Below are positions 47,927-59,935 of a DNA stretch of 64,000 bases, one piece after another. Every line of letters starts with the position of its first letter. The stretch's first letter is position 1. This DNA is from Aliagarivorans marinus DSM 23064 (GTDB lineage: Bacteria > Pseudomonadota > Gammaproteobacteria > Enterobacterales > Celerinatantimonadaceae), in contig NZ_AUBY01000023.1 in the NCBI RefSeq assembly GCF_000429485.1, forward strand, positions 1-64,000, written 5' to 3'. The notes under the pieces were generated by a model, which saw nothing but the letters and a program-made list of their open reading frames with translations, ran no database searches and was not told the origin of the DNA. The translations under genes were made by a program, and so were the position numbers.

Positions 47927-49753
47927 ATGCGCTTCAAGGAACGAATCGCCGCATTAGTCATGCTGCTGCAATTTGGGCTGCTCGCTACCGCATTGGCCCA
48001 AGCATCAATCACTTACTCGATTGCCCTAACGGTTGCGAGTGTGCTGCTGTTAATCCTTTTGCTGCGTCAACAAGAGCGGGTCGCTTGCCCGGTCAATCAC
48101 GATATGCACTTGGTGCCGGATGCCATCTTGCTGGTTAATCAGCAGGGGCGGATCTGCTACGCCAATCCTGCGGCCGAAACCCTCCTGCAATGTAAACAGG
48201 CCGAACTTAAAGGGCGGGTGGTCGAAGACTTCGTTCCAGAGCACATCAAGAAGCATCATAAGAATCTGCGCAATATGTTCTTAAACTCCAGCGAGCGGGA
48301 GCAGGTACGCGCCTTGGTCACCTTGATGAACCACCATAACCAGCGGGTCGATTGCGAGTTGTTCCTGTCGCGCCAAGAGATCAACCATGAAGTGTTCGCG
48401 GTGGCATCGCTGCGCACCACCGAGCAGCATCAGCAGCTTGCCCGGCAACTCAAAGAGATGGAGAAGCGCTTCCTCGATACCTTCGATAGCGTCGCCATCG
48501 GCATGGCCCATGTCTCGTTAGGTGGCCATTTTGTCAGGGTCAATAAAGCGCTCTGTGAATTTCTTGGTTACCCCTCGGAAGAGCTGCTAACCATGAGCTT
48601 TCAAGAGGTTACCCACCCCGATGATTTAGATACCGATCTCAAGCGCGTGAATCGTCTGCTCAATGGTGAGATCACCTCCTACAAGCTGGAGAAGCGCTAT
48701 CGCCACCGCGAAGGGCATTATCTATGGGCGCGCCTGAGTGTGTCGCTGATCCGCGATGAGCTAAACCACCCCCAGTATTTTGTGTCAGCCATCGAGAACA
48801 TTGCCGAGCGTAAACAGGCCGAGGCTCTGCTGCATCAATCGGAGCGAAAATTCCGCACTATGCTGGAGTCGCTGTCCGATGACACGGTGGTGTGGATGAC
48901 CAGCCCCGATCGCAAACGGGTGCTGTATGTGAATCCGGGCTTTTTTAAGGTGTTTGGCCGCAATGCCAATACCCTGTACACCGGCCCGCTTAGTTACCAA
49001 GAGCTGGTCCACCCGGAAGACATCAGCAAGCTGCAGCAGGTGGTGCACGACCCGGCTAGCACCGACTGGGGAGTGGATTACCGAATCAATCGCGAAGATG
49101 GCCAGCTGCGCTTTATTCGCGAGACCTGCTTTGCGGTGTATGACGAACACGGTGAGCTGAACTGTCTGGTGCACACCGCTTTGGATCGCACCCACGACAA
49201 GATGGTGCAAAACCTACTCGATGACTCACTAAAACAGCTCAAGCGTGCCTACGAAGAGCTGGCCGACTCTGCAGAGCGTGACGGCCTGACCAATGTGCTT
49301 AATCGCAGCGCCATTGTTAAGCGCATCGAGAACGAGTTTCTCTATCATCAGCGCAGCGGCCATCCTTCTTGTCTGGTGTTTATCGATTTAGATCGCTTCA
49401 AGCAACTCAACGACCGCTATGGCCACGGGGTGGGGGATAAGGCCTTGGAGCTGCTGGCGGGACACTTGCGCGACAACCTGCGTCAAACCGACGAGATTGG
49501 CCGTTATGGCGGGGATGAGTTCATCTTGTTGCTGCGCAACACCGAGATTGCTGAGGCCAAGCTGTTTGTTAATCGCCTGGCGCTGGAGCAGCTCTCGCTC
49601 ACCGAGCTGACCGGCGATCAGCTCAAGCTTGGCCTATCGCTGGGGCTGTCCGAGCTGGGGCCGCATATCAAAAGCGTGGAGCATTGGATTAATCACGCCG
49701 ACGAGTTGATGTATCAACACAAGGAGATTGGCCGCCAGGATCTCACCCGCTAG
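47927..49753 (+). CDS. PAS-domain diguanylate cyclase, membrane-anchored
   Basis: 608 residues from the ATG at 47927; an in-frame ATG at 47834 lies in AT-rich DNA and is less likely. Two hydrophobic helices (ALVMLLQFGLLATALAQ, YSIALTVASVLLLILLLR) anchor it, followed by three PAS domains: about 60-175 (DAILLVNQQGRICYANPAA), 185-310 (with PAC end YFVSAIENIAERKQAE) and 315-435. The C-terminal GGDEF domain has an intact RYGGDEF signature and a DLDRFKQLNDRYGHGVGD substrate loop, so c-di-GMP synthesis is expected. No EAL domain. Sensed ligand unknown. Confidence 0.9.
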   Translation: MRFKERIAALVMLLQFGLLATALAQASITYSIALTVASVLLLILLLRQQERVACPVNHDMHLVPDAILLVNQQGRICYANPAAETLLQCKQAELKGRVVEDFVPEHIKKHHKNLRNMFLNSSEREQVRALVTLMNHHNQRVDCELFLSRQEINHEVFAVASLRTTEQHQQLARQLKEMEKRFLDTFDSVAIGMAHVSLGGHFVRVNKALCEFLGYPSEELLTMSFQEVTHPDDLDTDLKRVNRLLNGEITSYKLEKRYRHREGHYLWARLSVSLIRDELNHPQYFVSAIENIAERKQAEALLHQSERKFRTMLESLSDDTVVWMTSPDRKRVLYVNPGFFKVFGRNANTLYTGPLSYQELVHPEDISKLQQVVHDPASTDWGVDYRINREDGQLRFIRETCFAVYDEHGELNCLVHTALDRTHDKMVQNLLDDSLKQLKRAYEELADSAERDGLTNVLNRSAIVKRIENEFLYHQRSGHPSCLVFIDLDRFKQLNDRYGHGVGDKALELLAGHLRDNLRQTDEIGRYGGDEFILLLRNTEIAEAKLFVNRLALEQLSLTELTGDQLKLGLSLGLSELGPHIKSVEHWINHADELMYQHKEIGRQDLTR

Positions 49754-49791
49754 CCGTTCTCCTTAGATCACTCTCGCCTAGTATCGCTGAG

Positions 49792-50904
49792 CTAACCGAG
49801 CGCGCGGTCCCAGTCTTTCCACACCACCTGATAGCCTTTGTCTGCCACTACCTCGGCGATATCGTCGGGGTGGCGGCCATCGTCAATTTCAAACTGCTCT
49901 AAAGCGCGCTCGGTGGCATCGCTATAGCCGCCCGGCTGGGTGCTGGAGTAGGCGCTCATGGTAGTGATCCCCAGCGGAAACACGTGGTCGCGGAAGTGGG
50001 CTGACTCGCGGGTCGATAGCGAGAGCTCCACGTCGGGGTTAAACAGCCGATAGGCGCAGATAAGCTGTACCAGCTGGCGATCACTCATCACTGATTTAGG
50101 CTGGAAGCCGCCTTCGCACGGGCGTAGGCGCGGGAAGGAGATGGAGAAGCGGGTGCGCCAAAAGCGTCGCTCCAAATATTGCAGATGAGCGGCCACATAG
50201 AACGAGTCGCTGCGCCATTCATCCAAGCCCAGTAGCGCGCCAATGCCGATCTTGCGGATACCGGCTTCGCCCAAGCGCTCGGCGGTGGCCAAGCGAAAGT
50301 CGAAATCGCGCTTCTTGCCTTTGGGGTGAACCTCGGCGTAGCGCGGGCGCTTGTAGGTCTCTTGATAGACCATCACTGCATCCAGCCCCATGCCAATCAG
50401 CTCTTGGTATTCATGCTGTTCTAGCGGCTGCACCTCCATGCTGACATGGTTAAAGTACTGCTTGACCATGGGTACCGCCTGGCGGAAGTAGTCCATGCCG
50501 ACCTTGCGCTCGCTCTCTCCGGTCACCAGCAGGATATGGTCGAAGCCAAGGTCTTTGATCGCTTCCAGTTCTGACTTGAGCTGATCCATATCCAAGGTGA
50601 CCCGACGCAGTTTGTTGCCCATGGAAAAACCACAGTAGTCGCACACGTTGCTGCACATATTGCTCAGATACAGCGGGATATACAGCTGCATGGTTTTGCC
50701 AAAGCGCTGCTGGGTTAGCGCATGGCTGCGCTGGGCCATCTGTTCCAGATAGGGCTCGGCGGCGGGGCTAATCAGCGCCTTAAAATCCTGCAGATCCAGC
50801 TTGGATTTGGCCAGCGCCTGCTCGACTTGGGCGCTGGAGATACTGTTGATCTCCAGCTGTAGCGCAGCATCATCAAACTGGCTGAGGGTATCGGCAAAGC
50901 TCAT
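49792..50904 (-). CDS. thiH: 2-iminoacetate synthase ThiH
   Basis: 370 residues. This radical SAM enzyme splits tyrosine to dehydroglycine for the thiazole ring. The CxxxCxxC cluster motif is CSNVCDYCGF near residue 85; HVSMEVQPLEQHEYQEL and SFPRLRPCEGGF are typical. Use of ThiH rather than the glycine oxidase ThiO suits a facultatively anaerobic lifestyle. Last gene of the thi operon. Confidence 0.97.
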   Translation of the reverse strand: MSFADTLSQFDDAALQLEINSISSAQVEQALAKSKLDLQDFKALISPAAEPYLEQMAQRSHALTQQRFGKTMQLYIPLYLSNMCSNVCDYCGFSMGNKLRRVTLDMDQLKSELEAIKDLGFDHILLVTGESERKVGMDYFRQAVPMVKQYFNHVSMEVQPLEQHEYQELIGMGLDAVMVYQETYKRPRYAEVHPKGKKRDFDFRLATAERLGEAGIRKIGIGALLGLDEWRSDSFYVAAHLQYLERRFWRTRFSISFPRLRPCEGGFQPKSVMSDRQLVQLICAYRLFNPDVELSLSTRESAHFRDHVFPLGITTMSAYSSTQPGGYSDATERALEQFEIDDGRHPDDIAEVVADKGYQVVWKDWDRALG

Positions 50905-50927
50905 TGCTTTCTCCTTGTCGCTGCGGC

Positions 50928-51701
50928 TTACAGGCCATCTAAGAACGAGGTCAGTGGGCTGGAGGCTTCCGCCGATTGACGCTGTGCGCCCAAGCCCGCT
51001 TCAAAGGCGGTACGCCCGGCCTCAACTGCTTGGGCAAAGGCACGCGACATGGCGATGGGATCGCCGGCAACCGCCATGGCGGTGTTTACCAGTACCGCAT
51101 CCGCACCCAGCTCCATGGCCCAAGCGGCATGCGATGGTGCGCCGATACCGGCATCGACCACCACTGGCACGCGGGCCTGCTCGATAATAATCTGCAAGAA
51201 CTCATGGGTCGCCAGGCCCTTGTTGGTACCAATCGGTGCGCCCAGCGGCATCACCGCGGCGCAGCCCACCTCCTCTAAACGCTTACACAGCACTGGGTCG
51301 GCATGCACATAAGGCAGTACCACAAAGCCTAGTTCTACCAGTTTTTCGGCGGCCTTCAGGGTTTCAATGGGATCGGGCAGCAAGTACTTAGGATCGGGGT
51401 GGATCTCCAGCTTAAGCCAGTTAGTTTGCAGCGCTTCGCGTGCCAGCTGGGCGGCGAATACCGCTTCTTCGGCGTTACGTGCGCCGGAGGTGTTGGGTAG
51501 CAGGTTTAGCCCGGCGTCTACCAGCGGTGCCAGGATGTCATCTTGGTTGTCGTTGACATCGACACGTTTGAGCGCCATGGTCACCAGCTCCGAGCCAGAG
51601 GCCTTGATGCTCTCGGCCATCACTGCGGAGTTGGCGTACTTACCGGTGCCGGTAAACAGGCGGCTGTTAAAGGTTTTGTCGGCAATGGTTAACTGGCTCA
51701 T
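50928..51701 (-). CDS. thiG: Thiazole synthase ThiG
   Basis: 257 residues, TIM barrel. It forms the thiazole phosphate from deoxyxylulose phosphate, ThiS-thiocarboxylate and dehydroglycine. [13 protein letters not shown], the Schiff-base Lys in MALKRVDV-containing region, and [20 protein letters not shown] are present. GGAGGATAAGCC gives an excellent ribosome site, 3 bases after thiS. Confidence 0.97.
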   Translation of the reverse strand: MSQLTIADKTFNSRLFTGTGKYANSAVMAESIKASGSELVTMALKRVDVNDNQDDILAPLVDAGLNLLPNTSGARNAEEAVFAAQLAREALQTNWLKLEIHPDPKYLLPDPIETLKAAEKLVELGFVVLPYVHADPVLCKRLEEVGCAAVMPLGAPIGTNKGLATHEFLQIIIEQARVPVVVDAGIGAPSHAAWAMELGADAVLVNTAMAVAGDPIAMSRAFAQAVEAGRTAFEAGLGAQRQSAEASSPLTSFLDGL

Positions 51702-51704
51702 GGC

Positions 51705-51908
51705 TTATCCTCCGGCGATTGCGCGAAATACTTTTACTTTGTCGCCATCGCTTAGGCAACGCTCATTCCAGGCGCTCTGCGGCACAATTTCACCGTTCAC
51801 CACCACCGCAATACCCTGGGTATTGCTCTGCTGCTCGGCCACTAGCTCCGCCAAGCTTTTATCCGCAGGCCAGCTCAGCCCTTGGTCGTTAAATTCAATC
51901 TGATTCAT
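51705..51908 (-). CDS. thiS: Sulfur carrier protein ThiS
   Basis: 67 residues, ubiquitin-like fold, ending in the required Gly-Gly (FRAIAGG) that is adenylated by ThiF and turned into thiocarboxylate. NTQGIAVVVNGEIVPQSAW is the family core. Confidence 0.96.
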   Translation of the reverse strand: MNQIEFNDQGLSWPADKSLAELVAEQQSNTQGIAVVVNGEIVPQSAWNERCLSDGDKVKVFRAIAGG

Positions 51909-51938
51909 TACTACGTTCTCAGCTAACTATTTTCTAAC

Positions 51939-52703
51939 TTAGGGTGCCGAATGGGCTTGGCCGCACACCGGGCAGCTGGGGTCTTGCTGCATCTTGATAT
52001 GCATCCATTCCAAATGTTGGGCGTCAAAGCTGGAGAAGCGCCCTTGGGCGGCGCTGTCCATGCTACAGATCAGTTTGATGGTTTCCAGCGCCTGCAAGCT
52101 GCCGATGGTGCCGACCACCGGACCGAGGATCCCGGCATTGGCGCAGTTGAGTTGTTGCTCTTGGGCATTGGGGAACAGGCAGTGGTAGCAAGCCTGCTCG
52201 GGGCGGTTAAACGGGAATACCATTAGCTGGCCGCTAAAGGCGACCGCCGCGCCACTTACCAGCGGTTTGCCCGCCTTTACGCAGGCCTGATTAACCGCAT
52301 AGCGGGTGGCCAGGTTATCCGAGCAATCCAGCACCACATCGGCCTGCGCCACTTCCATGCCCAGTAGCATCTCATCCATTCGGCGGTTCACCGCGCGGAT
52401 CTGAATCAGCGAATTAAGCGCCTCCAGCTGGGATTTGGCGGTTAGCACCTTACTCTGGCCGATATCTTGCTCGCGATATAGCACCTGGCGCTGCAGGTTG
52501 GAGCTGTCGATCTCATCGAAATCGGCCAATACCAGATGGCCGACGCCGGCTCCGGCCAAGTAGGTAGCAGCCGGTACGCCCAGTCCGCCCATGCCGATGA
52601 CCAGCACGTGGGCATCTTTAAGCTTGAGCTGGCCTTGCTCGCCGATCTGCTCCAGCAGCAGATGGCGGCTATAACGAAGACTTTCCTGATCACTGAGTGA
52701 CAT
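51939..52703 (-). CDS. thiF: ThiS adenylyltransferase ThiF
   Basis: 254 residues from the ATG at 52703, supported by AAGGAAG five bases upstream (a GTG two codons earlier is in frame). E1-like Rossmann enzyme: VLVIGMGGLGVPAATYLAGAG, the DSSNLQRQVL loop, catalytic DCSDNLATRY region, and zinc cysteines CYHCLFPN and CPVCGQAH. It activates the ThiS C-terminus. Confidence 0.96.
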   Translation of the reverse strand: MSLSDQESLRYSRHLLLEQIGEQGQLKLKDAHVLVIGMGGLGVPAATYLAGAGVGHLVLADFDEIDSSNLQRQVLYREQDIGQSKVLTAKSQLEALNSLIQIRAVNRRMDEMLLGMEVAQADVVLDCSDNLATRYAVNQACVKAGKPLVSGAAVAFSGQLMVFPFNRPEQACYHCLFPNAQEQQLNCANAGILGPVVGTIGSLQALETIKLICSMDSAAQGRFSSFDAQHLEWMHIKMQQDPSCPVCGQAHSAP

Positions 52704-52717
52704 GTGCACTTCCTTGT

Positions 52718-54241
52718 CTAGCCTTGAGGCTGCTCAACGATGGCCTGCAGTGCATCGACTGCCGCCTGTGGGTCTTGGGCTTCGGTAATCGCCCGAACCA
52801 CCGCCACACTGCCTACCCCGCATTGCCATACTGGGGTGGCGCGTTCGATATCGATCCCGCCGATGGCCACCAGCGGGTAGTCGTCCACCAACTTGGCGTA
52901 GCGCTTAAGGCGCGGCAGGCCTTGAGGGGCACTTGGCATATCCTTGGTGGTGGTCGGGAAGATATGGCCCAGCGCGATATAGCTCGGGTTAAGCTGTGCG
53001 GCGCGTAGCAGCTCAAAGTAGCCGTGGGTGCTAATGCCGATCTTCAGCCCGGCCTTGGCGATGGCATCCAGGTCGGCCACTTCTAGATCTTCCTGACCAA
53101 GATGTACGCCGTAGGCGCCGTGCTTGATCGCTAAGCGCCAGTAGTCGTTAATAAACAAGCGGGCCTGATGCTGCTCGCCCAGCTCGATGGCGCGGATAAC
53201 GTCTTGCTCTACCTGCTCGTCTGGTAGGTCTTTGATGCGCAGTTGCAGGGTTTTTATGCCCATCTCAAGCAGTCGCTCAATCCACTCGACGCTATCGACG
53301 ACCGGATAGACGCCAAGTTGCAAGGTATCGCAGCGCGGAAACTCCACGCGCTCCGGCCAGCTATCGCGAATACCAAACTGTTGGCCCAGCTCGGTTTGTG
53401 CGCTCTCCACATGGGGGAAGTCGGCGCGGTCTTCCGGCCAACCGCAGTGGGCTAGGTTACCGCGTCCTTTAAGTTGTTTTAGGCCCTGATAGACATAGGC
53501 CTTGGCCAAACACAGCGCATCTTCCATGGCATAGTCATGGGCCAAAGCGCTAGCCAGCGCGGCCGCCAAGGTGCAGCCAGTACCGTGGGTATGTGGCGCA
53601 GCAAGGCGCGGGCTGCTTAGCAGGATTTCGCGCTCACCATCGGTAAAGAAGTCCACTGCCAGATCGGTACTCAACTCACTGTGACCACCCTTGGCCCACA
53701 CCGCTTTTACGCCTTGCGCCAGCAGCCCTTGGCAGGCTTCACGCAAACGCTCCGGGGAGTTCAACTCAAGGCCGGATAGCTGCGAGAGTTCACAGGCATT
53801 GGGTGTCAGTACATCGGTTTGCGCTAGTAGTTCAGGGAGGGTTTGCAGCAGGCCACTGTCGGCCAAGCTGGCACCGGAGCTGGCCACCAGCACCGGATCC
53901 AACACCACCAACGGTGGCTGCGCCCACTCCCGCTTGTACTCGGCGAGTTTGGCGGCAATCAAGCTCACTAGCTCGGCGCTGCCAATCATGCCGATCTTGA
54001 TGACCTTGGCCGGGCAACTGACAGCCAGTGCATCCAGCTGGGCTTCCAACAATGCCGGGCTTGCGCCCTGCACCATGGTCACCTGCTCGACGTTTTGCGC
54101 AGTAATCGCGGTCACCGCGGTGGCGCAGTCCACGCCGAGGTCGTGGGCGGTCAGCAGATCGGCTTGCAGACCAGCACCCGCGCAGCTGTCGCTGCCGGCA
54201 ATGGTCCAGATTTGTGGGCGGGTTGGCGCGGTGGCCTGCAT
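52718..54241 (-). CDS. thiDE: Fused HMP-P kinase / thiamin phosphate synthase ThiD-ThiE
   Basis: 507 residues. Residues 1-265 are ThiD, which phosphorylates hydroxymethylpyrimidine: [31 protein letters not shown], and [15 protein letters not shown]. Residues about 305-505 are ThiE, which joins pyrimidine and thiazole: [41 protein letters not shown], and [12 protein letters not shown]. Such fusions occur in Shewanella relatives. GGAG lies six bases before the ATG. Confidence 0.95.
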   Translation of the reverse strand: MQATAPTRPQIWTIAGSDSCAGAGLQADLLTAHDLGVDCATAVTAITAQNVEQVTMVQGASPALLEAQLDALAVSCPAKVIKIGMIGSAELVSLIAAKLAEYKREWAQPPLVVLDPVLVASSGASLADSGLLQTLPELLAQTDVLTPNACELSQLSGLELNSPERLREACQGLLAQGVKAVWAKGGHSELSTDLAVDFFTDGEREILLSSPRLAAPHTHGTGCTLAAALASALAHDYAMEDALCLAKAYVYQGLKQLKGRGNLAHCGWPEDRADFPHVESAQTELGQQFGIRDSWPERVEFPRCDTLQLGVYPVVDSVEWIERLLEMGIKTLQLRIKDLPDEQVEQDVIRAIELGEQHQARLFINDYWRLAIKHGAYGVHLGQEDLEVADLDAIAKAGLKIGISTHGYFELLRAAQLNPSYIALGHIFPTTTKDMPSAPQGLPRLKRYAKLVDDYPLVAIGGIDIERATPVWQCGVGSVAVVRAITEAQDPQAAVDALQAIVEQPQG

Positions 54242-54253
54242 AGTTAACTCCTG

Positions 54254-56218
<1,965 letters not shown>

Positions 56219-56292
56219 TTAAAACAATGAGGCTTGTCGGATATAGAGAAGGAGAGCGATGGGGACTTGCTGTGTTGCCTATCACTCACGTT

Positions 56293-56391
56293 CTTGTTCC
56301 CTTCGCAGGTATTACCCTGAGCAGGTTGTGCGGATCCCGCGTTTCCGATTAAACGGAAGTTGCGATCTCAGCCTTACGGCACTCCGACAAG
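56293..56391 (-). promoter_or_regulatory. TPP riboswitch (THI element)
   Basis: On the minus strand the conserved elements appear in order: GGAGTGCC, GGCTGAGA, AACCTG, CAGGGTAATACCTGCG and GAAGGGAA. CTTGT at the start pairs with ACAAG at the end as P1. About 115 bases separate it from thiC (56180-56292); within these, TCCGACAAG (56241-56233) is fully complementary to the 5' edge CTTGTCGGA (56391-56383) and could form the alternative structure. No gene lies in 56180-56473. Confidence 0.93.
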
Positions 56392-56473
56392 ACCTGGGCA
56401 GTATAGCGGGCTTGGCGGCCTGCGAACAATAGTGGCTGGTCACAATCGCTTAACGAAATTTATTGCTGTGGCG

Positions 56474-57409
56474 CTAGTCGTGATGGCTGGCTTTCTGATA
56501 GCAGGGACTCTGCTGCTGTTGGCATTCATCCGGGTGGTACCAAAGCTCGGACTGAGACAGCAAGGCGGCGGTTTCTTCGCTGAGCAGCGGATTGCGTAGC
56601 TGAAACATCCGCCGCTGCGCCAGTCGACTCACTTCAAAGATGTAGTGGTTGCTGGGATGTTCGTAGAACAGCTGGAAGAAGCTGCCGTCTTCAAGGGCCA
56701 ATCGCAGCCCGCGCTCCAGACGCGCTTGCAAGGCGTGGTTTTGCTTGTTGACGAAGAAGAATACCGGTGCGGGGTATTGCAACACCAGGTTGGGCTCCAC
56801 CGCTAGCTGCTTATCGGCGTGGATGCGTATCTCTTCCCAAGGCTCATTCACACCGCGTGGGAAGTAGTCGAAACGCTCTGCCCGGAGCATGCCAAACAGG
56901 CCCTGATAGTTGCTGCCGGTGACCACCGGGATGCGGTTGGCCTGCAGGATCTCGGTATCTGGCCAGTCCTTGCCTTGTCCGGCCTTGAGCTGCTGTAAGT
57001 CTTCAACCTTGGTGATCTGCTCAAACAGTTGGCGGTCTTCTTCGCGAATGATAAACACCCGATGCCCTAGCAGCCCGCGTAGCAAGGGAATGCGTACCGG
57101 CAACAGTTGCTGTTCGCGCTCGGCAGAGGTCATGGTCCAGACCACATCCAGATAGCGGCCTTGCTCGAGGTTGGCTAGGGTGCGCTGTTGGGTCATCTTG
57201 CGCTCGTTGCTGACCAGCAGATAGGGGCCATCACTGTTCTCGGTCTTACGCAGGGCAAGCTCTAGCAGGGCGACAAAGTAGTCATCGCGGCGGTCGATAT
57301 CGCGCGGAGACTGGTGATAGCGTACCAGCAACTCCTCCTCGGCAATCGCTATCGGAGAGAGATAAGGAGAGAGGCAAAGCGTAAGCAAGGCAGTAATCAG
57401 CAGCTTCAT
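56474..57409 (-). CDS. Exported solute-binding-protein-like (family 3) protein
   Basis: 311 residues with a signal peptide (MKLLITALLTLCLSPYLSPIAIA). The body looks like a type 2 periplasmic binding protein: LLVRYHQSP, ALLELALRKT, VVWTMTSAEREQQLLPVRIPL, and a lobe with RAERFDYFPRGVNEPWEEI and LVLQYPAPVFFFVNKQN. There is no transporter next to it, as in orphan binding proteins that feed sensory proteins. Ligand unknown. Confidence 0.78.
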   Translation of the reverse strand: MKLLITALLTLCLSPYLSPIAIAEEELLVRYHQSPRDIDRRDDYFVALLELALRKTENSDGPYLLVSNERKMTQQRTLANLEQGRYLDVVWTMTSAEREQQLLPVRIPLLRGLLGHRVFIIREEDRQLFEQITKVEDLQQLKAGQGKDWPDTEILQANRIPVVTGSNYQGLFGMLRAERFDYFPRGVNEPWEEIRIHADKQLAVEPNLVLQYPAPVFFFVNKQNHALQARLERGLRLALEDGSFFQLFYEHPSNHYIFEVSRLAQRRMFQLRNPLLSEETAALLSQSELWYHPDECQQQQSPCYQKASHHD

Positions 57410-57595
57410 ACGGTCTATTCACTGTTAACAGAACATCCCTATTCAAGGCTTACCATACGTCTTGCAGGGCGCTTTGTGTAATGGTTTATCTGCTAGAGTG
57501 GTGAATTTATGACAGTTAACTCAATTGCCTTGAAAGGCTCGACTGCAGGATTCAGCAGCCGAGCGGATTTATGAGCCGCGTGCGATAAGAGCAGC

Positions 57596-58495
57596 TTAGA
57601 AGGTGTGGGGAAGCAGCAGGCTAAAAAATAGCGCCAAGATAAAGCTGAACTTGGCAGTCTGCTTAAGCTGGCTGTCGAGCACGGCCGGGTCGTGACTGGT
57701 GATTACCACCTTAGCGACCTTAAGTGCTGGGATGGCGGGCAGCAAGAAGGCCCAAGCCAGCGAGCGCGGCTCGTGCAATAGCAAGTACGCGGCATAGGCC
57801 AACAGGCCCCCCAGCACTAAGGCCAAGTGATAGCGACGTGCGCAGGTTGGCCCTAAGCGCACCGCAAAGGTGTGTTTGCCAGCGGCTTTGTCCGGCTCCA
57901 GATCGCGCAGGTTATTGATGTTTAATACGGCGGTGGCGAGAAAGCCGTTGGCCGCTGCCAGCAGCCAAGCGCCCTCAGGCACGGTTAGCAGGTGCAGATA
58001 GGCGCAGCCCACCACGCCCAGCGCGCCAAAGAACAGAAATACGCTCAGATCGCCCAGCCCATAGTAGCCATAGGGGCGCTTGCCCATGGTGTAAGTCATC
58101 GCGGCGACTACCGCCAACGCGCCGAGCAGCATAAAGCTCAGCCAGGCTTCCCAATCTTTGCCCAGGGCAATGGTCAATAAACCGAGGCCGGAGATACACG
58201 ACAGCACAGTGGTAAAGACGATCGCGCGGCGCATCTGTGGCTGGGTAATCAAGCCTGCTTGCAGGGCGCGCTCTGGGCCGACCCGGGTATGGTCATCCAC
58301 GCCACTGACCGCATCGCCATAGTCGTTGGCCAGGTTAGAGAGGATCTGTAGCAGCAATGCGGTTAACAAGGCCAGCAGCGTCACCGGCCACAGCATATCG
58401 CCTTCACTGGCTGCCAAACTGGAGCCCAGTAAAATAGAGGCGCTAGCCAAGGGGAGGGTGCGCAGGCGTGCTGCATGGATCCAAGCTTTCAACAT
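57596..58495 (-). CDS. menA: 1,4-dihydroxy-2-naphthoate polyprenyltransferase
   Basis: 299 residues, UbiA-type membrane prenyltransferase with about eight helices. It attaches the polyprenyl tail in menaquinone synthesis. The first Asp-rich motif is NLANDYGDAVSGVDD near 55-69 and the second lies in NNLRDLEPDKAAGKHT (about 193-208). Divergent from menF. Confidence 0.95.
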   Translation of the reverse strand: MLKAWIHAARLRTLPLASASILLGSSLAASEGDMLWPVTLLALLTALLLQILSNLANDYGDAVSGVDDHTRVGPERALQAGLITQPQMRRAIVFTTVLSCISGLGLLTIALGKDWEAWLSFMLLGALAVVAAMTYTMGKRPYGYYGLGDLSVFLFFGALGVVGCAYLHLLTVPEGAWLLAAANGFLATAVLNINNLRDLEPDKAAGKHTFAVRLGPTCARRYHLALVLGGLLAYAAYLLLHEPRSLAWAFLLPAIPALKVAKVVITSHDPAVLDSQLKQTAKFSFILALFFSLLLPHTF

Positions 58496-58615
58496 TTGCT
58501 ATATCAGTCAGTTAAATAAAGCGGCTATTATTGCTCAGCATCAAGAAACCACCAAGCCTCTTTGTTAAGGTATGCCATACTTCCTAAGTGTTAACACGTT
58601 ACAGAGATACAATTC

Positions 58616-59935
58616 GTGCTGCTGCCCCAAGATACTGTGAAATCGGTGGTGGCTCGCTTACGGCAATTGCCTCAGCAGGGTTACCAGCAACTTAGCCTAG
58701 CGCTGCCTGAGATGGATCTTCTCGCCTGGCTCAATCAACAAAACCATAATTTCCGTGGTTACTGGAAAAGTAAGCAAGGTGACGAAGTCGCCTGGCTTGG
58801 TGCTGCCGAATCGCTGAACGACCTTGAGCAGGTGCAAGCCACCATCGACGCTCTGGATACCAACGACCACTCGCTACGCTTCTATGGCGGTATTGCCTTT
58901 ACTCGCCAGAGTGCCACTTGGCCGAGCTTTCCGCGCCGTCGCTTTGTGCTGCCGCGCATCGAGATCCGCCAGAAGCCGGGCAGCTGCGAGATGATCATCA
59001 ATGCCAACTTCCGCAATCGCCCGGAGCACGAGTATCAGTGCATTACCGGCGAGCTGGAAGGGCTAGCGCGTATCCAGCCCTTGGCGGATATCCGCTGCGA
59101 TGCCTTAAGCCGTATCGATCAGCCCTCGCGCGATCAGTGGCAGCATTTGGTTGATGAAGTCACCGGTGGCGATTTTCAGCAGCACACCGCCAAGGTGGTG
59201 CTCTCGCGGCAAACCACCATCGCGCTAAAAGGCACCCTCAACCCCTTTAGCCTGCTCAATCAATGGCAGCAGCGCGAGCAAGATTGCTACTCCTTCCTGT
59301 TCCAGTTTGACGGCTTGCGCAGCTTTGTTGGTTGTAGCCCCGAGCGCTTGTACGCGCGCTGCGACACCGAGCTGCTCAGTGAGGCGCTGGCGGGCACCGC
59401 GCCGCGCGGCCAGACGGTGCAGCAAGACTGCCAGCTAGGCTCACAACTGCTCAACGACCATAAAAACCAGTGGGAAAACCAGGTGGTGCTGGATGACCTC
59501 AGCCGTCGCCTGCAGGAGCTAAGTCTGCACGTTAACCCCGATGCCGAGCTGGAGCTGGTTAAGCTCAAGCACGTACAGCATCTTAAGCGCCGCATTACCG
59601 CGATGATTAGCCCCGAGCTGGATGACTTGTCGCTACTAGATGCGCTGCACCCGACGCCGGCGGTGGGCGGCATGCCGCGTAAATCGGCGATTCAGTACAT
59701 CTTGCATCATGAGGGCTATGCCCGTGGCTGGTATACCGGTGCGGTAGGCTGGTTCAGTGGCGCGGCCAGCGAGTTTTCGGTGGCTATTCGTAGCGCACTG
59801 GTGCTGCCCGATCACGTTCACGCCTTTGCCGGAGCCGGTATTGTTGCCGGATCGCAAGCCGAGTTAGAATGGCAGGAGCTTAATCATAAGATTGCCACTA
59901 TCCTCGAATTGCTGAACGGGAAAGCGCTTGCCTAA
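58616..59935 (+). CDS. menF: Isochorismate synthase MenF
   Basis: 439 residues, GTG start. It converts chorismate to isochorismate, the committed step to menaquinone. The C-terminal chorismate-binding domain has KVVLSRQTTI, SPERLYAR, SEALAGTAPRG, LHPTPAVGGMPR and GWYTGAVGWF. EntC/SalY-type function in siderophore synthesis is excluded by the context: menD overlaps the end of this gene. Confidence 0.95.
   Translation: MLLPQDTVKSVVARLRQLPQQGYQQLSLALPEMDLLAWLNQQNHNFRGYWKSKQGDEVAWLGAAESLNDLEQVQATIDALDTNDHSLRFYGGIAFTRQSATWPSFPRRRFVLPRIEIRQKPGSCEMIINANFRNRPEHEYQCITGELEGLARIQPLADIRCDALSRIDQPSRDQWQHLVDEVTGGDFQQHTAKVVLSRQTTIALKGTLNPFSLLNQWQQREQDCYSFLFQFDGLRSFVGCSPERLYARCDTELLSEALAGTAPRGQTVQQDCQLGSQLLNDHKNQWENQVVLDDLSRRLQELSLHVNPDAELELVKLKHVQHLKRRITAMISPELDDLSLLDALHPTPAVGGMPRKSAIQYILHHEGYARGWYTGAVGWFSGAASEFSVAIRSALVLPDHVHAFAGAGIVAGSQAELEWQELNHKIATILELLNGKALA

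Noticed and set aside
58588-58597. GTGTTAACAC palindrome between menA and menF
   Set aside because: Ten bases of AT-rich palindrome are too short to call, and no second copy was noticed in the window.
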